DNA of 11,455 nt from an uncultured Caulobacterales bacterium (GCA_903903715.1 CAIUZX010000348.1:1-11455), one strand, 5' to 3'; shown: positions 1 through 6,938, numbered from the stretch's first letter. Notes: a model not told the origin generated them from the letters alone. Numbers and translations: made by a program.

Positions 1-1110
1 CGCCTGCAGGTCGAGCATCCCGTGACCGAACTGATCACCGGCGTCGATCTCGTTGAGCAAATGATGCGTTCCGCGTTCGGCGAGCCTTTGAACCTGAAGC
101 AGGGCGATGTGAAGATCCACGGCTGGGCGATGGAAAGCCGCATCTATGCTGAAGATCCCTATCGCAAGTTCCTGCCCTCGATCGGCAGGCTCGTGCGCTA
201 TCAGCCGCCGGAGGAAGGCGACCACGGCTCCTACACCGTTCGCAACGACACCGGCGTGCGGGAAGGGGACGAGATCTCGATGTTCTACGACCCCATGATC
301 GCCAAGCTCTGCACCTGGGGTGCGACCCGCGCCGAGGCGGTGTCCGGTATGGCTCGCGCCCTGGAGGACTTCCACATCGAGGGCCTCGGTCACAACGTGC
401 CCTTCCTGTCCGCCGTGATGGATCAGGCCCGCTTCCAGTCGGGCAAGATCACAACGGGTTATATCGCCGAGGAGTTTCCAGACGGGTTCAAAGGGCTCGA
501 CCCCTCGCCGCAACAGATCGATCTGATGACGGCGGTCGCGGTCTATGTTCAGCATCTGCAATCAGGTCGTTCTGCGTCCGCCACCGCGCAGCGGCGGGAT
601 TGGGTGGCGGTCATCAACGGCGCGGCGCGGTCGATCCGGCTCACTTCGGCCCCAGGGTCGCTGGATATAGAATTCTCCGATGAGGGCAGAACCGTCGCAC
701 TCACATCCGTTGAATGGCGGCCGGGCCTGCCGATTCTCAAGGGTTGTCTCGACGGGATTCGCTTTTCCGCCGCTGTGACGCCTGCGATGGAGGGCCTCGT
801 CGTTCGCCACCGCGCCGCCAAGGCCAAGGTCCTGGTGCTGACGCCCCTGTCAGCGTCGCTGCACGCTCGTCTGCCCGCGAAGCCGCCTGCTGATACGTCC
901 AGGCTTATCGTCTCGCCGATGCCAGGTCTGGTGGTCGCTCTGGACGTCGTGGCGGGACAAGAGGTCAAGGAAGGCGAAACCGTCGCCGTGATCGAAGCCA
1001 TGAAGATGCAGAACATCATCCGGGCCGAGCGCGACGGGGTTATCAAGACCGTCGGCGCGAAGGCCGGCGACAGTGTCGCCGCCGATGAGGTGTTGATCGA
1101 GTTCGCCTGA
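1..1110 (+). CDS. pccA: Propionyl-CoA carboxylase, biotin-carrying alpha subunit (5'-truncated)
   Basis: This is the C-terminal 369 residues of a biotin-dependent acyl-CoA carboxylase alpha subunit. The frame is open from base 1, and the first codons give RLQVEHPVTELITGVDLVEQ, the conserved end of the biotin carboxylase core, so the real start lies upstream of the window. The biotin carboxylase C-terminal part follows (AMESRIYAEDPYRKFLPSIG, then YDPMIAKL). Next comes a middle region fitting the BT domain of propionyl-CoA carboxylases, then a biotinyl domain beginning near SPMPGLVVALDV. The biotinylation motif is EAMKMQ; its Lys is codon 1003-1005, 34 residues from the C-terminus, the usual place. 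The family carboxylates biotin with ATP and bicarbonate, then works with PccB to turn propionyl-CoA into methylmalonyl-CoA in the cytoplasm. Motifs favour PccA over acetyl- or methylcrotonyl-CoA carboxylase, but PccB is not visible, so exact substrate is inferred. Confidence 0.93.
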   Translation, partial: RLQVEHPVTELITGVDLVEQMMRSAFGEPLNLKQGDVKIHGWAMESRIYAEDPYRKFLPSIGRLVRYQPPEEGDHGSYTVRNDTGVREGDEISMFYDPMIAKLCTWGATRAEAVSGMARALEDFHIEGLGHNVPFLSAVMDQARFQSGKITTGYIAEEFPDGFKGLDPSPQQIDLMTAVAVYVQHLQSGRSASATAQRRDWVAVINGAARSIRLTSAPGSLDIEFSDEGRTVALTSVEWRPGLPILKGCLDGIRFSAAVTPAMEGLVVRHRAAKAKVLVLTPLSASLHARLPAKPPADTSRLIVSPMPGLVVALDVVAGQEVKEGETVAVIEAMKMQNIIRAERDGVIKTVGAKAGDSVAADEVLIEFA

Positions 1111-1132
1111 GCCGCACGGGGCTCTAGTTTTT
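1109..1132 (+). terminator. Intrinsic terminator overlapping the pccA stop codon
   Basis: GAGCC (1109-1113) pairs with GGCTC (1120-1124) around a 6-nt loop and is followed by TAGTTTTT. The first two stem bases are the last two bases of the pccA TGA stop. The stem is short, but the T-run and position fit termination of the pcc transcript. Confidence 0.5.
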
Positions 1133-1189
1133 GATTTCGCATCGTTATTTGTGGAAAACCGGGAGCCACTTTTCCGCACGATGCTCTAA
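1121..1189. repeat. REP-like palindromic intergenic element
   Basis: This is an imperfect long hairpin. GCATCGT (1139-1145) pairs with ACGATGC (1178-1184), and inside it GTGGAAAA (1151-1158) pairs with TTTTCCGC (1170-1177) with one G-T pair. GCTCTA occurs at both edges (1121-1126 and 1183-1188). The layout, especially the GGAAAA/TTTTCC arms next to ATGC/GCAT arms and GCTCTA edges, resembles the short repetitive palindromes that recur between genes in many Alphaproteobacteria. Only one copy is in this window, so its repetitive nature is inferred from resemblance. Confidence 0.5.
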
Positions 1190-1270
1190 GCACCGGCTTT
1201 TCGCCACGGCGGCGAGGCCCTATGTTGCGGCTGCGTCGACACGGGCGCTTGGAACTTGGACCTAAAGATT

Positions 1271-1687
1271 ATGAACGGCGCACAGATTGATTGGGGCCTC
1301 CTGTTTTTGTCGTCCAGTGGGCGGGTGGCGAGGTTCCCGTTCTTGATCGGCCTCGCCGTCATCATGGTCGTCCTGATGCTGTATGACTACGCATTGCCCT
1401 CCATCCTGCGCGAGTTGTCGGCGATCATCGTCTATCCGTGCCTGCTATTTTCGTCGGCCTGCCTGTTGTCCAAGCGACTGCACGACCGGGGAAGGTCGGG
1501 ATGGTGGGCCGCCATCGTGCTGCTGGCCTTTTCCCTCGTCTGGCCGTCGGCGTCCGGTATCCGAGCGCTGTTTCTGATCGTGGTTGTCTGGGCGGTAGTT
1601 GAGCTTGGCCTTATGTCCGGCGAAGAAGGCTCGAACCGTTTCGGGCCTAATCCGATGAAGCCGACCGAGAGCGCAAACGCGATTTAG
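1271..1687 (+). CDS. DUF805 family inner-membrane protein
   Basis: This 138-residue protein is of the DUF805 type, small integral membrane proteins of unknown function. The family hallmarks are visible: SSSGRVARFPF near residues 14-24 (the usual GR..R..F entry), RLHDRGRSGWW at 69-79, and a C-terminal GSNRFGPNP at 120-128. About four hydrophobic segments lie near residues 24-38, 51-67, 77-93 and 97-113. I chose the ATG at 1271; an in-frame TTG at 1256 would add five residues but is less likely, and neither has a strong ribosome binding site. The 3' end converges with lipB and overlaps it by 4 bp. Function is unknown and neighbours give no clear hint. Confidence 0.85.
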   Translation: MNGAQIDWGLLFLSSSGRVARFPFLIGLAVIMVVLMLYDYALPSILRELSAIIVYPCLLFSSACLLSKRLHDRGRSGWWAAIVLLAFSLVWPSASGIRALFLIVVVWAVVELGLMSGEEGSNRFGPNPMKPTESANAI

Positions 1688-2403
1688 ATTGGTGGGGCGG
1701 CGTCGACAGTATCGCCAAACAGGGCGGTAAAGCTCCGCCTAAGCGCCTCATCCGCATCGTCCAGAGTGGCCGTCCGTCCGAGATCGACGAGGCTGGTCAC
1801 CCCGTGATCGCGGATGCCGCAGGGGACGATCCCGTCGAAATGCGTCAGATCCGGCTCGACGTTGAGGCTGACGCCGTGGAAGGACACCCAGCGGCGGAGC
1901 TTGACGCCTATGGCGGCGATCTTGTCTTCCCGCGTCGGCGCGCCCGGTGCCTTGCGTTCGATCCAGACGCCGACCCGGCCCTGCCTGGTCTCGCCCTTCA
2001 GGCCGAAGGCGTCGAGCGCATCAATGACCCAAGTCTCCAGCGTCCCAACGAAGCGTCTCGCGTCACGGCCGCGCTGCCGCAGGTCGAGCATCACGTATGC
2101 AACCCGCTGGCCGGGCCCGTGATAGGTGAACTGTCCACCGCGATCCGTCCGGTGAACGGGAAAACGAGACGTTAGCAAGTCGTCAGCCTTGGCCGACACG
2201 CCGGCGGTATAGATCGGCGGGTGTTCGAGCAGCCAGACCAGCTCCGACGCCGATCCGTCCAGGATCGCGGCGACTCGCGCTTCCATGGCCGCGACGGCGT
2301 CCGAATAGTCGACATAGCCATCGCTGACCGCCCATTCGACGGGAGCGGCGTCAGCGCGCAGGAGAGGGCCGCACCGCCCGGACTTTAACGATAGGTCAAG
2401 CAT
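1684..2403 (-). CDS. lipB: Lipoyl(octanoyl) transferase LipB
   Basis: This is octanoyl-[acyl-carrier-protein]:protein N-octanoyltransferase, which moves octanoyl groups from ACP onto the lipoyl domains of 2-oxoacid dehydrogenases and the glycine cleavage H protein. LipA then inserts sulfur. The 239-residue product shows the family signatures in order: LLEHPPIYTAG (59-68), RGGQFTYHGPGQRVAYVMLDL (88-108), KIAAIGVKLRRWVSFHG (161-177) and VPCGI (193-197). Lys161 and Cys195 match the catalytic Lys/Cys pair. Length is normal. The ATG at 2403 gives the longest product; its upstream ribosome binding site is weak, so a slightly internal start is possible because the first 20 residues are not conserved. 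The gene is divergent from the fliN-like gene with 19 bp between starts, and convergent with the DUF805 gene. Confidence 0.95.
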   Translation of the reverse strand: MLDLSLKSGRCGPLLRADAAPVEWAVSDGYVDYSDAVAAMEARVAAILDGSASELVWLLEHPPIYTAGVSAKADDLLTSRFPVHRTDRGGQFTYHGPGQRVAYVMLDLRQRGRDARRFVGTLETWVIDALDAFGLKGETRQGRVGVWIERKAPGAPTREDKIAAIGVKLRRWVSFHGVSLNVEPDLTHFDGIVPCGIRDHGVTSLVDLGRTATLDDADEALRRSFTALFGDTVDAAPPI

Positions 2404-2406
2404 CTC

Positions 2407-2412
2407 AGGAGG
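2407..2412 (+). promoter_or_regulatory. Shine-Dalgarno AGGAGG that decides a TTG start
   Basis: A perfect AGGAGG lies 10 nt before the TTG at 2423. No ATG or GTG lies in frame between it and codon 2489, so it supports TTG initiation of the fliN-like gene. It sits inside the 19-bp gap between two divergent start codons. Confidence 0.6.
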
Positions 2413-2422
2413 ACACTACCCT

Positions 2423-2743
2423 TTGACGGCTGCGACTCAAGGCCGACGTCGGATCAGTTCGCTTTTGCATTGGGTGGGACGACAGTCAGTGAGCCAGATT
2501 AATTCGGTGATGGTGGAAATCTCCATTCTGCTTGGACGGAGCGTGCTTCCCATGCAGCAGCTCCTGCGCATGGGCCGCGGCGCCGTGATTCCGCTGGACG
2601 CAGGCGAGCATGATGAGGTCTGGATTCTGGCGAACAATCACCCGGTCGCCCGGGGTGAAATTCAGATCAACGAAGAGCGCATTTCCATCTGTGTGACGGG
2701 ACCCGCGGACGTTTACGATTTCATGGCCGGCGGCATTCGCTGA
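2423..2743 (+). CDS. FliN-type flagellar motor switch (SpoA/surface presentation) domain protein
   Basis: This 106-residue protein is almost entirely a FliN/SpoA C-terminal domain (about residues 25-103). The hallmarks are VMVEISILLGRSVLPMQQLLRM, the GAVIPLD turn, then DEVWILANNHPVARGEIQI and a final strand before VYDFMAGGIR. FliN forms the lower C-ring of the flagellar switch with FliM and FliG, binds CheY-type signals and helps deliver export substrates. The N-terminal extension of ordinary FliN proteins is nearly absent here, making the protein short. Start is TTG at 2423, backed by AGGAGG. No other flagellar gene is nearby, so this may be an isolated chromosomal fliN or an extra paralogue; the window cannot tell which. 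It might also be grouped simply as a FliM/FliN family protein. Confidence 0.8.
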   Translation: MTAATQGRRRISSLLHWVGRQSVSQINSVMVEISILLGRSVLPMQQLLRMGRGAVIPLDAGEHDEVWILANNHPVARGEIQINEERISICVTGPADVYDFMAGGIR

Positions 2744-2762
2744 GGATAAACCGACTTGCCTC

Positions 2763-2791
2763 TTCACAAGCCGCCCGGTGTTTGCTACGCC
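2763..2791 (+). promoter_or_regulatory. Possible tRNA promoter, Caulobacter-type -10
   Basis: GCTACGCC at 2784-2791 resembles the Caulobacter housekeeping -10 (GCTANAWC), with TTCACA at 2763-2768 as a possible -35. It ends 17 bp before the tRNA. This is a pattern match only. Confidence 0.3.
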
Positions 2792-2808
2792 CCCACGCTC
2801 TGACGCGA

Positions 2809-2893
2809 GCGGTCGTGGCGGAATTGGTAGACGCGCAGCGTTGAGGTCGCTGTGGGGCAACCCGTGGAAGTTCGAGTCTTCTCGACCGCACCA
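2809..2893 (+). tRNA. tRNA-Leu(GAG)
   Basis: A complete class II cloverleaf is visible. Acceptor strands GCGGTCG (2809-2815) and CGACCGC (2883-2889) pair perfectly; the discriminator is A2890 and CCA (2891-2893) is encoded. The D-stem is GCG/CGC around GAATTGGTAGA. The anticodon stem is CAGCG (2836-2840) with CGCTG (2848-2852), loop TTGAGGT, anticodon GAG at 2843-2845, reading CUC and CUU. A long variable arm with GGG/CCC is typical of leucine tRNAs. The T-arm is GGAAG-TTCGAGT-CTTCT. Confidence 0.96.
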
Positions 2894-2915
2894 TTCGCAT
2901 CACATCTGAGCCGTG

Positions 2916-2940
2916 AAGGGGACCGGGGATCCGGCCCCTT
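2916..2940 (+). terminator. Hairpin downstream of tRNA-Leu, possible terminator
   Basis: AAGGGG-A-CCGG pairs with CCGG-CCCCTT around GGAT, a strong stem of about ten pairs with one bulged A, 23 bases after the tRNA. No T-run follows, so it could be a processing or weak termination structure. Confidence 0.4.
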
Positions 2941-2953
2941 CGGCGACGTCCCA

Positions 2954-2968
2954 TTTACCTTCGGTAAA
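2954..2968. promoter_or_regulatory. Perfect 15-bp palindrome upstream of spmX, candidate activator site
   Basis: TTTACC-TTC-GGTAAA is a perfect inverted repeat. Its centre is about 90 bp before the start site predicted from the sigma54-like promoter at 3026-3041, a normal place for an NtrC-type enhancer site. In Caulobacter, spmX depends on TacA, an NtrC-type sigma54 activator; assigning this palindrome to TacA is inference. Confidence 0.4.
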
Positions 2969-3025
2969 CTATGCGTGAGCGGCTCGTCATCTCCGCGCCG
3001 CAGACCTAGATCATAGACGAGACGT

Positions 3026-3041
3026 CGGCCAATCTCTTGCA
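3026..3041 (+). promoter_or_regulatory. Candidate sigma54 promoter of spmX
   Basis: CGGCCAATCTCTTGCA has the invariant GG (3027-3028) and GC (3039-3040) exactly 12 bp apart, with GGC at -24 and TTGCA at -12. It departs from TGGCAC-N5-TTGCA at three -24 positions. Transcription would start near 3052, before the ATG at 3085. spmX is sigma54/TacA dependent in Caulobacter, so the site makes biological sense. Confidence 0.55.
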
Positions 3042-3084
3042 TGAGCAGGGGACGTCCGACGGGCTTCGTCTCATGATGGGTCAA

Positions 3085-5193
<2,109 letters not shown>

Positions 5194-5224
5194 GCCGGTT
5201 CAAATTCCAATCACCAAAAGCGAA

Positions 5225-5257
5225 GAGGGCCGCTCCTCGAAACGAAGAGCGACCCTC
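5225..5257 (-). terminator. Minus-strand intrinsic terminator
   Basis: GAGGGCCGCTCCTCG and CGAAGAGCGACCCTC (plus strand) flank AAA. Read on the minus strand, all 15 pairs form, with two G-U wobbles, followed by TTCGCTTTT. On the plus strand the same two positions are C-A mismatches and no T-run follows. The hairpin therefore points to a minus-strand transcript, though it may also weakly stop spmX read-through. Confidence 0.7.
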
Positions 5258-5263
5258 CCATCG

Positions 5264-5281
5264 TCGCGTCCGCGGACGCGA
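5264..5281. repeat. Perfect 18-bp GC-rich palindrome
   Basis: TCGCGTCCGCGGACGCGA is fully self-complementary. It lies six bases upstream (minus sense) of the terminator hairpin, so the minus RNA could fold two consecutive hairpins. A protein-binding site is the other possibility. Confidence 0.6.
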
Positions 5282-5328
5282 TTACAACCTTGCCTGTTTA
5301 TGCGGCGTCGGTCTTAAGACCTAATCGC

Positions 5329-5394
5329 TCAGGCGTGATCCTCGGTCATGAGGCTCCAGGTCGTTTGCGACCGCGGCTGATGACAATGAGACAC
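5329..5394 (-). CDS. Candidate 21-residue small ORF with near-perfect Shine-Dalgarno
   Basis: A GTG-started ORF encodes 21 residues (MSHCHQPRSQ, then TTWSLMTEDHA). Its leader, AGAAAGGAGGTGATCCAG at 5411-5394, is complementary over 18 nt to the 3' end of 16S rRNA, with GGAGG 7 nt before the GTG. Downstream lie a 12-bp palindrome (5310-5321), an 18-bp palindrome (5264-5281) and a minus-strand terminator (5225-5257), outlining a small unit of roughly 200 nt. I do not recognise the peptide. It has no membrane segment, signal or run of one codon that would suggest amino-acid attenuation. It may be a real small protein, a leader peptide, or part of a structured small RNA. An overlapping 28-codon frame from ATG at about 5432 lacks a ribosome binding site. 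Confidence 0.4.
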   Translation of the reverse strand: MSHCHQPRSQTTWSLMTEDHA

Positions 5395-5497
5395 TGGATC
5401 ACCTCCTTTCTGCTGTTCAACAGGAAGCCCATAAATACGACGCGACTCGAATTTGCAAAAGGCCTATTTGTGCGTGTCGTGATGGGGTCGAGGCGGC

Positions 5498-5902
5498 GTG
5501 TCGACGGACGAGCGAGACGATGAGGCGGGCGAGGGGCGTTCGACTTGGACAGGTCGCGGTCGCGTGCGCGCTCGCTCGACGGCGCAGGGGCTGGAAGTCG
5601 CCATCGACGGGCTGACGACGCAGGCGAAATATTACAAGCCGCTCGTGTATGAATTCTTCCGCAAGGAATGGCGCGGCGCGCGGGCGTCTTACGGCGACTT
5701 CTGCGTGGAGATCACCATGTTCTACACCGGTGATCCGCCGTGGCTCGATCTCGACAATCTGGCCAAGGCCTTGCTGGACTCGATCATCGGCTACGCGTTC
5801 CACGACGATTCGCAGGTCGCCCGGCTGGTCGTCGAGCGCCGCCAGGGCGATCGCGAACGGATCGTGATGCGCGCGAGCCCGCTGCGAGGCGAGGCCGGCT
5901 AA
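5498..5902 (+). CDS. RusA-family Holliday junction resolvase
   Basis: The 134-residue product carries the RusA core: WLDLDNLAKALLDSIIGYAFHDDSQVARL. Asp84 and Asp86, with Asp103/Asp104, match the metal-binding acidic residues, and Lys90 matches the conserved lysine four residues after the second Asp. RusA enzymes are dimeric, Mg2+-dependent endonucleases that cut Holliday junctions by paired nicks and can substitute for RuvC. Start is GTG at 5498 with only a weak upstream AGG; the first 25 charged residues are not family-like, so an internal start is possible. RusA genes are usually phage-borne, but no phage gene is seen here, so this looks like a domesticated chromosomal copy. It is divergent from the small minus-strand unit and convergent with sspB, six bases between stops. 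Confidence 0.85.
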   Translation: MSTDERDDEAGEGRSTWTGRGRVRARSTAQGLEVAIDGLTTQAKYYKPLVYEFFRKEWRGARASYGDFCVEITMFYTGDPPWLDLDNLAKALLDSIIGYAFHDDSQVARLVVERRQGDRERIVMRASPLRGEAG

Positions 5903-5908
5903 CGCAGC

Positions 5909-6421
5909 CTACTTCTTCCGGAACTGATCGAGGGAGACGATCTTCGGCGTTTCAGCGTCTTCGCCGGACTTTACGACGTCTGTCGAGATGGGGCCTTCGT
6001 GCCGCGGGGACGTGACCGGGGCGGGGATGATCTCTGCGTCCTGCAAAGGCGGCGCAGGCCATTGCAGAAGAAACTGTACGCTCGGGTCGTAGAACCGCGT
6101 GATGGCCGCGTAAGGCACAGACAGGCGCTTTGGCTGCCGGTCGAAATGCAGAGTCACTGCAAAGAAGCTTTCCCCCACCACCAGATCCCAGAACTGGTGT
6201 TGCAGGACGATCGTCATTTCGTCCGGGTAACGGTGAAGGAGATCCTGCGGTAGGGACACGCCGACCGCGCGCGTCTTGAACGTAATATAGAGCTGATGCT
6301 GGGTGGGCAGACCTTCCGGAGAAGCCGCGCGTCGCAGCGCGGTCAGGATTACGCCTCGCAAGGCCTCGTGAGCCATGGACTCATAGTTCATGTCATCTTG
6401 AGTGGAGCGTTCGTCCGACAT
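5909..6421 (-). CDS. sspB: SspB, ClpXP adaptor for ssrA-tagged proteins (alpha type)
   Basis: The 170-residue product matches the alphaproteobacterial SspB type. It has an N-terminal helix (YESMAHEALRGVILTALRRA), a beta-rich substrate-binding domain (LYITFKTRAVGVSLPQDLLHRYPDEMTIVLQHQFWDLVV and FFAVTLHFDRQPKRLSVPYAAITRFYDPSVQFLLQW, to about residue 121), a flexible Pro/Glu-rich linker and a C-terminal KIVSLDQFRKK. The tail is the expected ClpX-docking motif. SspB dimers bind the tmRNA-encoded tag and tether tagged proteins to ClpXP in the cytoplasm. I chose ATG 6421, six bases after GAGG; ATG 6391 is an alternative. The frame stays open to 6571, but that stretch runs into ssrA and has no SspB similarity. 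The gene lies directly downstream of ssrA on the same strand. Confidence 0.92.
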   Translation of the reverse strand: MSDERSTQDDMNYESMAHEALRGVILTALRRAASPEGLPTQHQLYITFKTRAVGVSLPQDLLHRYPDEMTIVLQHQFWDLVVGESFFAVTLHFDRQPKRLSVPYAAITRFYDPSVQFLLQWPAPPLQDAEIIPAPVTSPRHEGPISTDVVKSGEDAETPKIVSLDQFRKK

Positions 6422-6428
6422 TCCCGAC

Positions 6429-6456
6429 CTCAGGCTACATACTAGTCCCGAAGGAT
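6429..6456 (-). promoter_or_regulatory. Possible sspB promoter
   Basis: On the minus strand TTGGTG, 16 bp, then TATGTA lies just before the sspB ribosome binding site. It would let sspB be transcribed separately from ssrA with a very short leader. Pattern match only. Confidence 0.3.
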
Positions 6457-6520
6457 ACACCAAATTCGCGGCGGCTGTCGCGTACATCCGGTGAATGTGG
6501 ACACAGATTTGAGGTTGGGT

Positions 6521-6548
6521 GGAGGGGTTCTGTTGCCAGGCCCCCTCC
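6521..6548 (-). terminator. Hairpin at the 3' side of ssrA
   Basis: GGAGGGG (minus strand, 6548-6542) pairs perfectly with CCCCTCC (6527-6521) across a 14-nt loop. It lies after the ssrA 3' stem and before sspB. No T-run follows, so termination or 3' processing is inferred. Confidence 0.4.
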
Positions 6549-6609
6549 GAGCCCCGCCTGACAGCGCTCAAGCCGTCAGGACTTCAGAGGTCGAGACGAC
6601 CGCACTGCA

Positions 6610-6651
6610 TTACGCAGCGAGGGCGTACTCTTGAGCGAAGTTATCGTTCGC
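6610..6651 (-). other. tmRNA tag-peptide reading frame
   Basis: From the resume codon GCG (6651-6649), preceded by TAGTT, the frame reads ANDNFAQEYALAA and ends in TAA. With the alanine carried by tmRNA the tag is A-ANDNFAQEYALAA. The N-terminal half fits SspB binding and the LAA end fits ClpX recognition. Confidence 0.95.
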
Positions 6652-6732
6652 AACTATCAAAAGGGCCGATTGCGGGGGCCCATTCCGAGAGAAAGCAACA
6701 CCTTTACACGTCCGTCGATGCTGATCGGCCCC

Positions 6733-6765
6733 ATGTCGCTTCGGCGATAACCCGAAGTGAGAAAT
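6733..6765 (-). other. Intervening segment of permuted tmRNA precursor
   Basis: These 33 nt join the CCA end of the acceptor piece (6766) to the 5' end of the coding piece (6732) and are expected to be removed. A six-pair hairpin CTTCGG/CCGAAG lies inside. Confidence 0.8.
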
Positions 6766-6854
6766 TGGTGGAGCCGCCGGGAATCGCACCCGGGTCCAGT
6801 CCGCTTATTTCGTGCGCGTTTATCCCCATAGCCAGACCGAGATCTGACCCTTCC

Positions 6855-6883
6855 AATATAGGCGCATCCGCCCGTTAGCGAAA
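6855..6883 (-). promoter_or_regulatory. Likely ssrA promoter
   Basis: On the minus strand TATATT (6860-6855) is a good -10; TTTCGC (6883-6878) lies 17 bp upstream as a weak -35. The predicted start is near 6848, followed by a 6-pair stem GTCAGA/TCTGGC. Confidence 0.5.
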
Positions 6884-6910
6884 GGCCTGACGCTTGACGC
6901 CGGGTCAGGC

Positions 6911-6938
6911 TTGCCGCGAACGGTTCGACCGATAGGAT
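6911..6938 (+). promoter_or_regulatory. Possible promoter of the ABM gene with internal inverted repeat
   Basis: TTGCCG (6911-6916), 16 bp, then TAGGAT (6933-6938) form a plausible sigma70 pair. The spacer holds CGAAC-G-GTTCG (6917-6927), a possible operator. Weak evidence. Confidence 0.3.

Larger units (their letters stand above)
6550..6848 (-). ncRNA. ssrA: Circularly permuted two-piece tmRNA
   Basis: tmRNA frees stalled ribosomes and adds a degradation tag. Read on the minus strand, the acceptor half comes first: GCGGACTGGA, T-arm CCGGG-TGCGATT-CCCGG, then CGGCTCC-A-CCA ending at 6766. A 33-nt intervening segment follows, then the coding half starting GGGGCCG at 6732, with the conserved TCGACGG after it. 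GGGGCCG pairs with CGGCTCC over seven positions, with G-U at the third pair, the alanine identity element. The tag frame is at 6651-6610 and a 9-bp stem (6580-6557) lies near the 3' end. This order is the permuted form of Alphaproteobacteria, processed into two RNAs. The 5' end is placed from a TATATT -10 element; the 3' end is approximate. The tag differs from the Caulobacter one (recalled as AANDNFAEEFAVAA) at three positions. SspB, which reads the tag, is encoded next door. Confidence 0.95.

Noticed and set aside
549..1193. Long minus-strand ORF (214 codons) opposite pccA
   Set aside because: It is antisense to the conserved biotinyl and BT regions and has no recognisable domain.
3037..3084. 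TTG start of spmX at 3037
   Set aside because: The TTG is the -12 box of the candidate sigma54 promoter, and starting at 3085 puts the GH24 Glu at residue 19 as in SpmX.
5394..5411. A degraded 16S rRNA gene fragment
   Set aside because: Identity stops at 18 nt; the bases before it do not match the 16S 3' helix, and the SD plus GTG spacing explains it better.
5290..5523. 77-codon plus-strand ORF across the spmX-rusA gap
   Set aside because: It overlaps the rusA start in another frame, has no good ribosome binding site, and is antisense to the better supported minus-strand unit.
6422..6571. 50-residue N-terminal extension of sspB
   Set aside because: It runs into the ssrA 3' stem, has no SspB-like sequence, and ATG 6421 has a well-placed GAGG.
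6519..6878. 119-codon plus-strand ORF containing PPGIAPGSSPL
   Set aside because: It is the antisense of ssrA; that peptide string is the reverse complement of the tmRNA T-arm and acceptor region. It has no homologous protein features.
6917..6927. LexA/SOS box near CGAACGGTTCG
   Set aside because: Alphaproteobacterial LexA sites are direct repeats GTTC-N7-GTTC; this is a short inverted repeat.
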